Shown here in pieces: positions 11,601-23,600 of a stretch of 44,698 nucleotides of DNA; the first letter of the stretch is position 1; each line of letters begins with the position of its first letter. Made by a program: the position numbers and the translations under genes. The stretch spans positions 3,440 through 48,137 of the forward strand of contig JAIPMN010003085.1 in assembly GCA_020650975.1 (NCBI GenBank), read 5' to 3'. The stretch comes from Apostichopus californicus. Taxonomy: Eukaryota; Echinodermata; Holothuroidea; Aspidochirotida; Stichopodidae. The notes beneath the pieces are model-generated. The model made no database searches and was not told the DNA's origin. It worked only from the letters and a program-made list of their open reading frames with translations.

Positions 11601-14600
11601 ACGAAAAGAAATGAAAAGGTAGTTAAAATTGTAAGTGTTAAATTATAAGCATTTATAAGCCAAAGTTTACAGCATGCATATGATTATGTAAACAAAACTA
11701 TCAGTTGCATATGTGATACTCAAGAATGCTATCCACACCAGGATATCTAATGTAGCATTATTTACATGTATACAAGTACTGGACATAGTTATAGCAATGC
11801 AACTCATGGGCAGATAGGGTTTACAAAGTGGGGTGTGTGGCCCTCCAGGGTTGTTGAAGCCAACTCACCATGTAGGGAGGGAGATCTGTAGGTCCTCCAA
11901 TGCAAGTCATGGGCAGATAGGCTTTACAAAGTGGGGTGTGTGGCCCTCCAGGGTTGTTGAAGCCAACTCACCATGTAGGGAGGGAGATCTGTAGGTCCTC
12001 ACCATTACAGCAGTGAACAGCTTTTAGCTGGTAAAAGCTGCATTTTGAGTCAAACTTAGCCTAAATTAGGTTTGTTATTAATACAAGGTTTTGCTAATAT
12101 AACTACATTTTGATGGTTATCAAAAGGAGGTGGTGTACACACCTCCCCCCCCCCCCCATGGCAGCCACCCAGCCTAATTTGTATTGTTGCAAGTGTTGAT
12201 AAAACTATATTCAATTTCATACAACACATCTACATTCAATTCCCAAACTCAATGGCTTTAATTGTAAAGTGAAATCTCTAAATCAATAGATTCTTGTTTC
12301 ACCTCATACCTAGCTGAATGTTCAAGTGGACCAACCTATGTTACATTAATAGTAAGTCTGTAACATTGATGAGATCTTTGGTCAGGTGTTTTAGTCTATT
12401 ACTTGGTCAGGGTTTATCAACCTTCCATATATTATTATATTTACCCTGCAGTACAGTAAATGTCAATCAGGCTAGTAGGTGTAATACAGGATATTTTTAT
12501 GCAGTTATTAAGAGTTAAACCAGCAGTACCAGAGTAACCAAGTCTACTGGGATCCTAAACATTTATCACTCATGAAGGCTTTACTACGTTCATGTTTGTA
12601 CCTTGTGCAAATGAAATCTTACTAAAAATTATTTAAAATTGAAATATTATTTAAAATGGAACAAATAATAACCAATTGACCCTGAGGGTTTACTGTCAAT
12701 GAAGTCACTATGTGTTAACCATACATGATATTTGATGAAGCATATGAGAGCTAAATATCAAGGCACCCATCATTGTAGTGTCAGGATATTGATTCTGACC
12801 TTGGTAATAATGAAAGTAGCATGACTTATAAGCCAGATGGTGTGAAAATATAAAACTAAACAGACAGAGTGACAATAGAAGCCTGTACAATACATACAAT
12901 TTACAATTAATGAATAAAATACAATATATAATTGACCCTGTCTGTTGTTGTAGAGCTTTGTGGTTCTATACAGGCAGAGATAAAGTTCTATGAGTGACAT
13001 TGTCATCTGCATCTGTTGGCATTATCATTAAGCTGATATGAAATTATTATTTTTTTTTTCTCCACACCTATCTGTCTTTGTCCTTCTCCAGTTTATTCCC
13101 AACCCTGTTCCTTTAATCCTCCCTTTGTCCCTCCACTGTTTATCTCCTACCTCCTCTTCCCCTGTTGCTTTCTTCTCTCCATCCCTTGTCTACTAATCCC
13201 CTTACATGTATCTCTTTGTGTTCACCGTGCTCATTAACCTGTCTGTATTCTGTGCGTGGTTTTGTCCCTTCTGTTACTGTTACTTGTCATTTAGCCTCTG
13301 AAGAAGATCCTGCTAGGATCGAAACGTCAGGCCAACTTACTTTTACACATGAAATAATTTAAACGTGAATCGACAAATACTCGGATCCCTCCCAAACACT
13401 GTCCTGCCTCCTGGGAAAAGGAGATGGGCCATTTGATAAATTTAGTCTGATAAAGTAATTTAAATCATTCACCTTGTACCTGTCTCCTACAGACATACAC
13501 ACTCTGATTTACCCTAGTATATAATATCTGGTATTGTTCTTGCACTTCACTTCCAATGACCCCCTCTAAGGTCACTGCCCTCATTCTTGTACTTCGCCCC
13601 CAACGACCCCCTCTAAGGTCACTGCCCTCTTTCCTTCATATCTTCAATATCTACAAATGGCTGACTGAATATATATTGCACCTCCAAAATATGGGCCTAG
13701 TAGTATACAAGATATTGTGGGAATCTGTATGTGCTAGCCTGCTTGGTGTCTATTTATGGCATGGAAATGCAACTTCATTTTCATACCATTCTCCAATCAC
13801 TTTATTTACTCTGCGCTTTGCTTTTAGTTAGTTTTCCTGATATATAACAAGACTACAACTGTACTGTAGATTATAAAGTATGCCTGCCTAACCACAGTTG
13901 CTATAGGGTAAACATTTATATTTCAATGTTAGGCTGCCGGGAACTCGACGAACGATTTGAGAGACATGACAGACTTTCCCTGGGGCTCATGATTACGTGA
14001 AACATAACCTGATTTTCCTGATAAAATGTTAGAAATCACTCTCAGGTATTGAAATGTTTCATACCAATATTACTCATTGTTACTAAGTAGCTAATCCGAT
14101 TAGTTTTGCGGTGGACGAGTTTCTGTCCGAGAGAGACAATATTTTTGTGACCAGCTTAGCGGACGAGTTTGTCTGTGCCAGTTAAGCTATAAAATAAGGG
14201 GGTTTTAAGGGGACAAGTTGTGGACGAGTTTGGTCAATTTTGATACGGACGAATGTCAAAATGGATGAGATGGTACTGTGCCATTCAGAAGTCTATACTC
14301 CTGTCTTTTATCAGTGGTTTCAACTGTATATATAATATTTGTCCTTCAGATGTGCATTATGCTTCCTCTGCTGGACAACTTAAAGGGATTGAAGACTCAC
14401 GCACAAAGAAATGTCTGTTGCCGGTAATCTGACCTAGATCGAACGATGTGATAGACACCACCATCGATCCCAGAAAATACACACACAGCTCCCTACTGTT
14501 GGTAATTAGACACTAGTGTACAGTCAATACATGCAGCTACGGCAATACCCACAACACTGTACATAGCAGGGATGGACATGTCAGGTCCAGATAAAGATAA

Positions 14601-17600
14601 CAAGGTGTCACGTTTCATTACTGTCTGCATTTTGTAGCGACACAAAAAAACTTCACTTGCAGGCAACGGAAAGTTACCTTTTTTCAGAGGGCGGTTTGGG
14701 GCGAGTCTTCAATGCCTTTAATAATAAAACTGTTAAAATCATATCTTATTTCCTAGAACCTAAGACAATGCAATTTCCTCAAGCACTTTGTAACCCCCTG
14801 GAGAGAGGTGCTATGTAGATGTGTGGACATATTACTTATCCCTCATATCTGTTCACCCTATTCACCCCTTCCAAGTCTCCAGAGTCCATTATGATCTTTT
14901 CCTGTTTCCTTCACAATGGTACTTCCTCCTTGTACTGTATGCATGAACTTGTCTCAACCTTATCATGACATTTTAAATACTATGCCTTTTGCAATCTATG
15001 TTGTAGTATGCATTGTATAGCAAACCAAAGAATTAAGATAGATCTAAGCTTTCTGCTCATTTCAATAGACAAAATGTGCACAACAATCATAGGAGGCATC
15101 TTTAATAGTGATGTAATAGGATGAGAGCATGTATACAGATCACAGATAGCACTGATCAACTCAAATTAATAATTTACAGTACAGTAGTTGATACTCACCA
15201 TCAAACTGGTGATCATTGTTAAAGTATCTTAATGGTTTTTACACACTGTCCTTCTGCTGAATTCATTGAATACATTGGTACATGACAAACACCCTCATAA
15301 CACCCCATGTATCACTTGTAACTGTAATATCACAGTATGTATCAGCTCTTGCTGTAAACACTGAATGAGTGAAATGAGAGACTAGTGCAGAATTGATGCA
15401 TTCAGTGTTGAATGGTAACAGTTTATTAATAAACAATGCAGTAGCCACCATAACAGCCAGTCCGATCTTTAGTACAGCTACTATAGAAGGCTAAAGAGAA
15501 ATCTGCTGGCAGGCTGGTATTTATATTGATTCTCTCAATCGGCCGAATTCTATTTCATAACTGAAATGTTATGTTTAGTATTGCATGCAGCGCTGCCTTA
15601 GTTACTAGACAAACAGCACTGGATTTCTCAGTTCACGTTCTATAGCTATGTACTGTATGAACTGTATCAAAGCACTTTTCAGCACTACAAATTAATTTTA
15701 CTTCATGGAACTAAAAGAACAGCTTTCGTTTTGGTAATTTATGAGTTGCATATTCTTTAGAGTCTGTTTGTTACTACCGCAGTGAATAGTTCAGTGAAGC
15801 TGCTGCAGTAGCATTGAGAGCAACACTGCGTATGTTATTCAATCTTTGTAGTAATCAAAGAAATGGATGGATATTCTGACAAGTGACAACCAATGATCTT
15901 CACGTTTAGATTACTCGTGGAATATATTGACAGGAATTAATATCTGTTGTGTTTCTATAATGACTATGTACTAAAGTGTATGTCATTTTCATATCAGTAG
16001 ACATATATAGGTAACAAGCTAGCTAGCAGTTAAAAGGTGTATTGGAACACTTGTTCATGCCTGGATGTGACATTGGTGCTTTAAGAGTGTACACTCAAAA
16101 AGGAATTGTTTTGGATCTTGTGCATACGACAAATGAAGACATCCACAGACTATAATTCTTGTCTTGCGCAGGAACTCATATGTTTGTGTGTTATATAATA
16201 CTGCTTGAGGCTACATTAAATTTTAACTCTTTGTTGCATACTAACCCTGACCTTCTGAAATAGTTATTTTATCCTCTGAATAGTCTGTATATGAGCATAG
16301 TTACTTACAACTACCAGTACCAGTTACAGTTCTTCTCTCAGCCTCTCACATTCCATTGGATTTGAGCCATCTAGAGAAGATAACATCACTTTCTTTCTCC
16401 ATTACTGTCAAAACTCCTGGTCTATCTTAAGGAGACTACATATTTGGATGATGACGTGTCATGATTTGTTGAAATAAATATTCCAGACAGCTCTAAACCT
16501 AAAGTCTCTATTAGCAGTGACGGGTCAAGCCCCGCGTGTTGGATAATTTACCAGACAGCTTAACTCATTCTTCACTTTTCCATACCGATGGGGAATAGAA
16601 CAAGAAAGTAAGACTCCATTCCCCCCCTGACTCTGTACGCTCCATTTCTCTGAGGGAATTGATTTATTGTACACCATGTGAGTCATGGAGGCAAATCCAC
16701 GGCTGTCATACCTACCGAGTATAAACATCTCCTCTGATCATTTTGAAACAGATTCTTTGGAGGATGAGAAGCTTACCACAGCAGGCAACCTAGAGAAATC
16801 TACAAACAACAATATGGCATCCAGTAATAACTCAGGCTTCTACAGCGGTGGCCTAGGTAAGTAGGTCTATGATTACAGCTACATGGAGGGGAATTAAATC
16901 ATGTTAACATAGCAGTTTATACTATTTATGAATCTCTGTAAACGGCAACATGGCATCCAGTAACAACTCAGGCTTCTACAGTGGGGGCCTAGGTAAGTAG
17001 GTCTATGATTACGACTTCGTGGAGGAGAATTAAATCATGTTAACATAGCAGTTTATACTATTTACGAATCTCTGTAAAGTGTCGTCTTTCTTCACATAAG
17101 AGGGCTGCCTACTTGTATAATGTATTTTCACTTAAAGTTGTCTGAATTGTGATTGTGTTGAGAGACATCACTTGTTGCGTAGTCTTGTATGTAGTTAATG
17201 ATGTAACATTCAAGAGAATGTTGTACTATGGTAATCTTGTACAACAACATGACATCCAGTAATAACTCAGGCTTCTACAGCGGGGGCCTAGGTAAGTAGG
17301 TCTATGAGTACGACTTCGTGGAGGAGAATTAAATCATGTTAAGATAGCAATTTAGACTATTTACGAATCTCTGAAAACGGTCGTCTTTCTTCACATAAGA
17401 GGGCTGCCTACTTGTTTAATGTATTTTCACTTAAAGTTGTCTGAATTGTGATTGTGTTGAGAGACATCACTTGTTGAGTAGTCTCGTATGTAGTTAATGA
17501 TGTGACATTCAAGAGAATGTTGTACTATGGTAATCTTGTCACCTGGGGCTATAAATGTTAAAGTGATTTTGTGCGTCAGTAACCAGTACTGAAGTGAGAA

Positions 17601-20600
17601 AAGTATTCTTCATTAGTTATACATGACAGGAACCATTCAAAGCAATCAAATATTTATTTATAGTCGAAAGTTGAGTGACTTCGTTTGACAGGAAGTTTAT
17701 TTTAAAACATTGATAGATTGTGCCCAGCTAAGGATCCTTGGAGACCTCTGTTCCAGAATTAGCCTGGAATTTGGCTAATATGTTTTGCAACGGTACAGTC
17801 TCAAAATGTGAAGTCTCAAAAAGTCATTTTTGTCTTCTGGTGTTTGCAATCGATCACACTAAAATAACCTCCTAGAGTTTCTTCGTCAAATGAAGGATAA
17901 TGATCCAGTAATCAATGTATTTGAATTCAATCAACATTTTGTTGCAAAGACATTTTTCATAAGTATCAAACACACTTCAAATGAAACTGAGAAATTAAAA
18001 AAGAAAGAAAAATAGTTGACTCTTCCACTGTTTAAAATAAAATTTCACTATACATGCTACAGTAATAGCATATAAAGTTATTTTGCTATCAACATTTTGC
18101 TATAATATAGAAAATGATTCTTCAGCAAGTACAGAAATGATATTTCCAAATAGTAAGTCCGGTCAATGATTTGTTCACTTCGACATCTTATACCAAATCA
18201 GGTGGAAAAATTATGGTCAATTTTGATTGAAAACTTAATTGATGTTTGGACTGGCCTTGACCCTTTTTCTTGCGGTAGAATCACCATACCCTAGATGCTA
18301 CGGTCCCACTTGACCATCTGTATGCTAGAGCCTGACTGTACCGCTAGAAAGTAATTATTGTGTAAATGGCTATAACATTCAAGTGGAATTAAAGATATAG
18401 AGAGATATATACAACACTGAGAAGTCATCGAATGTACAGATGAGTTGGAAACATTTGCCTTTTCCACCACATGCACCATTCAGATCAACTTTCTCACATC
18501 AATTATTCTTTTAGATGACTTAATTTTGAAAAATTTTGATGACAAGGACTACAACCTTGACCTGAGCAGGAGAGTGTCAGTCCTTGAGAAGAGAGTGCAG
18601 GATCAAGAGGACTACATTGTGTGCCTGAAATCCACCATGGCTGACGCACATCGTAAGATAGCAGAACTTGAACGAATGGTTAATTCTCCTAAAGGTAAAC
18701 ACTCTAGCCTCCTGAGTCGTATTGTATAATGGTAACGTACTAACCTGTTATGTTGATTCATTGTTATATTGTCTTTATGAATTCAATGAAATGCCTGATG
18801 AGGGGTACTGTCAGTCACTAAAGCCTTTATAAGTACTGGATAAATCAACACAGAAGCTACATAGTATTAGGCATACTAATTTATTACGGAAAAGAGTCAC
18901 CTATTAGATGGCACCTAGAAGGTAGTCAGTGTTGACTTGTGGTACTAAATCATACACAGAAGGCTTAGTCTATTTAAAGGATATGGATAAAATAACAGAA
19001 AGCCGTGCAGTGTACAAAATGACCCATATAAGTTACCATACATAGAGGAAGGCTACTGAATCAAACTGAAGACACATGTAATTAAGCCATACACTTTCAA
19101 TTCTATGGGAGCATGGTATTACATATTGCACAAATGGCAACTAGATGGCCTTGTGGTACTATGACCCATATAAGCTACCATACATAGAGGAAAGATACTG
19201 AATCAATCAGAGAAGGTACATTAATGAAGACACATGTAACTAAGCCATACACAATCAATTCTATGGGAGCATGGTATTACATATTGCACAAATGGCAACT
19301 AGATGGCCTTGTGGTACTAAATCTTACACAGAGAAGCCTTGGCACCTGTATGATGATAAAACAAAGTAATTTCATAAGTAAACAAGAGTTAAAAGATCTT
19401 TTATTCTGAAACCAAATTATATAGCTTAAGCTTGTGTACATGCAGGACTTTTGTGGAAGTTAACATCATATTGGTTCGAGTAGTTAGTTTATTGGAAAAT
19501 GAGTATTAACAGAATCCTGTTGTTTTCTGTGGAGGCCAAAGGTAACTTGAGGGCAACAGATCTCTGAATACATTGCTAACTTGATAACTCCAAAAGTAAT
19601 GCTTGTTCTTATATGTTAATTGCAAGAAGGAATCACTAAACCTGGCGGGTTTCTGTTTTTCTTAATTTTGGTGTTGTTTCCATCAGATTGTATTTTATTA
19701 ATTGTTAATCGTTAACCCTGGATAATCTGTGTATACTCAGCCTAGCCCAGTGCATACGGTCTATCACACAGAGGTTAGCTGAATAGACCTTGATGTGGAA
19801 GTAGCTACAGTAGTGCCTTTTGCTGTATTGCGTTGTCTAAACAAAGTCGGGGGAATATTCTGAGGGTCTGTGTGAAATATTGCTTCTGAAAGTGACAGTT
19901 CTCTGTGAAAATAGAGCAAACGAATGAATTAATGTTCAGAGCAATTATTTTCATAATTATCGGTGTTCTACTAACTAGTGTTGTTAGTGCTGAATCATGA
20001 AGTCTCGATAGAGCTAACTGCTGCATTTCACTTGAATTGTCACTAGACCTGTTTCATTATCTGATTATCTTTGCATTGATTAATGTGTTTGTATTGCCTC
20101 CTAGTTTTTACTTTTAAGTTGCGTATATAAGATACACTCTAGTTTTTATTAAGTACTGTTCTATGCAGCGAGCTTAATCATTGAGCAGGAAATTGTACTG
20201 CATGCTGAAGTGGGTTTGTTAAAGTATTACAGCTATTGTGTAAACACAGAGCCATTAGAAGGATCAGAGCTAACTAAATATCAAAAGAATTGCACCTAAT
20301 GGTAAGAACAGTATGTGAATCATTTAAAAATCTGAAAATATAGGAGAAAGACAAGTGAAATTAGAGAGTTATCATTCTAGAAGATCGAAACAGTAAGTCA
20401 TGTGTGTAGATGTCCTGGAAGATCATTGCTGATCATAAAATAAATGAGTTATTAGGTGAGAAGGGAGATTACCTGCCTTCAGAGAAGTGGTGTGGATATA
20501 GTCATATCGATAATGGTAATATTACCCAACTGGCTGGCCTCCCTTCAAGGCCATGATACTTCTATCCGAGTAGGAAATCCTTCTGAGTATATTATTAAGT

Positions 20601-23600
20601 GAGTAATAAAGTAAGCATTCCGAGTACCAAGAACTATATTTTGAGTACTATTAATCGAGTACCAGTACTCGTGAATACGAGTACAAGTATGAGAAGTATA
20701 AAAACTGAAGATAGTTATAAGTAAAATGTCTGCCTGAGCAATTAACATATCTTCATCCAATGACCCTACGTATGGCTCTATTGAAGGTTAGTAGTATGAT
20801 GGTAGCGTCTCTGGTTAGAATTAATTACAGTAGATAAGGAATAGAGAGATGAATATTCATTTAATCATAAAAGGACATTGTCACTAACATTAACTCACTT
20901 TGATAACCTGACATTTCAGACTTAATGAACATGTCAATGTAGTCATACAATTTATCTAACACTATTTACATTATTAATCACATTCATACCTGTATCATAT
21001 ATGTAACTTGTGGACTACCCAGGGTACAAGCATTTTTAAAGCAAAACTATGTTTCAATCCTTCCCTTCTCCCCTTCCCTCCCCTTCTCCCCCTCCCCCCC
21101 CCCCCTTCCCCTTCAGCTTCTCTCTCCTCCACCTCTCATTTTCCCCAAAATATGGAAATGCTGTGCTTTGATACTAACTTTGGTTCCTTTGCTTCAAGTG
21201 CTGTATATAGTTAATCCATTGAGTGATAATCAAGATGGTGCATTGGTCTGGCTACTTAATCAGTTTATGTTTCAATTGGAACCCACAGTTTTTACATTTT
21301 AGATAAACGTTCATTTTAATGACATCTTGTTTGATGTACAGTATATATACTTCCCTTGCATGTAACCTGCATGCATTGCTGTCACTGCTATATACTTGCA
21401 TGGTTTACACATGATAACATACATGTATCTCAAATACCCAGCAGCGGGAACGCAGGTCTCTAGCATGATGCTTACCCCTCAGTCTGCACTGGTCAACTAG
21501 TTGCTTTGGTACTAATCCCATGTGGTTATTTATCAGCTGTTTTACCTCAAAAAGGCAAGTTTTTGTGATTTTAACCTCATTTGCAAGCCATTTCATTCTC
21601 CATATATCATAGTCATTCATCGCAATCATACTCTTTTTGTTACTAATTACTTCTGTAGGTACAATGTCACTGCTTCTATTAATATAAGCTCTCTTTCATG
21701 TGCATGAATATTGATCTGTTTTACTTTTCATATGAAGATCACACAATACGCCGTACATACAGTAAGTGAATACCAACATTGAATCGTTTTCAGCCTCAAT
21801 AAAACACATTGTCATTGACAATGTCAGCAAGATAATATTGACATGTGTGCTAATTCTGCTCAAAAACCTTGCCCTGTGCTGTGTTAAGTTTACTTTTTAT
21901 AAAGTCTACAGAAGCATTTGTGTATATACCTCTTAGATCTTTGCAGAGGCTCAAACGCACCTACAGTAGTTTGAATATGTTTAAGATATTTGGAGACAGT
22001 CTGCTGAAGAAACAGAGCTTACCTAATGCAAACATAGTAAATGTCAGAAGAGGCTACTAACTCACTTCATGCATGAGGTGATAATAACCATTAGCAATAT
22101 AGCAATATTACTGAATACAAACTGGCATTTTGCCTGGTTTTCCTTATTAGCACTGACAGAAGAGAGTTACATCTTTAAGGCCTTCCAGGTCAATCCCTGG
22201 GTCTGTTGACGGACTTGACGAGCAGATTCAGAAGACCTCAGTGATTAAATTCGAGGCTTTTCAGAGGGTACAGTAAAGAGCGGGTACAGGGCGGGTACAG
22301 AGCGGTACATTCGAGTGACTTCAGTGGGTAAATTTAAGTTGCATTAGTGGAAACATTAAAAGAAGTTCAGTAGGTAAAAAAAAGGGACTTCAGTGGGAAA
22401 ATTTATGTTGCATAAATTTAGTGGAAACATTAAAGGGAGATCAGTGGGTAAAATAAAGGGACTTCAGTGGTAAATTCAAGATGCCTCAGTGAGTAAATTT
22501 GACTATTCTGGAACTTCAGTGGGTACCCTAAAGGGACTTCAGTGGGTACATTCAGCAGGCCTCAGTGAGTAAATTTGACTATTCTGGAACTTCAGTGGGT
22601 TCACTATTAGGGGCATCAGTGGGTACATTCAGGAGCCTCAGTGAGTAAATTTGACTATTCTGGAACTTCAGTGGGTACACTAAAGGGGCATCAGTGGGTA
22701 AATTCAGGAAGTTTCAGTGCAAAATTTAAGTGACAGTAGGAAAATTAAAGGGGCTTCAGGGAATGAAATAAAGAAACTTGTGGGTAAGTTGCAAAGGCCT
22801 CAGTGGGTAAGTTCTGCTATTCTGAGACTTCAGTGGCAACACTAAGGGACTTCAACGAGTGAATCCAATAACTGTGGGTAAATTTAAGGGTTTTAGTGTG
22901 TATATTCAAGGGACTATAGTGGGTACACTAAAGGGACTTCAGTGAGTGAATTCAAGGGCCTGGGTAAATGTAAGGGATTTAGTGGGTCAATACTAGGAAC
23001 TATAGTGGGTACACTAAAGGGTCTTCAGTGATTGAATTCAAGAGACTGGGTAAATTTAAGGGATTTAGAGGGTAAATTCAAGGGACTATAGTGGGTAAAT
23101 TCAAGCGATGATAATGGGAACACTAAAGGGACTTCATCGAGTGAATTTAAGGGATTTAGTGGGTAACTTCAAGGGACTATAGTGGGTAAATTCAAGGAAC
23201 TATAGTGGGTACACTAAAGGGACATCAGTGGATAAATTCAGCAGTTATTCAAGTTATTAATCAATTCATCAAGCTAAAAAATTCTTCTACAGAAGATTCC
23301 TTCACCAAAGAATTGTTGAACGATAACTTATAGTTCAGTAACATGATATTAATAACACTCTTACGAGACTGTTAATTCACTATCTGATTGAACAAGCTAA
23401 TATCCATCATTATAATGGGATTTTAGATTTGAAACATTGATCTAAGAACAACTCAAACATATGCTTTAGAAATACTGTGTGAAAAGAAAACTACAGTAAG
23501 TGAATATATTAAAGGGACTTAAGTGAATAAACTAATGTATGGATTCCTTGAGTAAACTCAGTGTATGTTATTAATCTACATAGATGTATTGAGACAGGAG

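Larger units (their letters stand above)
16809..17539 (+). repeat. tandem duplication carrying the EML start exon
   Basis: Copy 1 and copy 2 of the exon are 136 bases apart; copies 2 and 3 are 299 bases apart. The shared block includes the exon end, the donor and about 90 bases of intron. The longer unit (16941-17240 against 17240-17539) also contains a further stretch starting gtcgtctttcttcacataag. Similarity is high with scattered substitutions, so the duplications are fairly recent. Confidence 0.9.
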
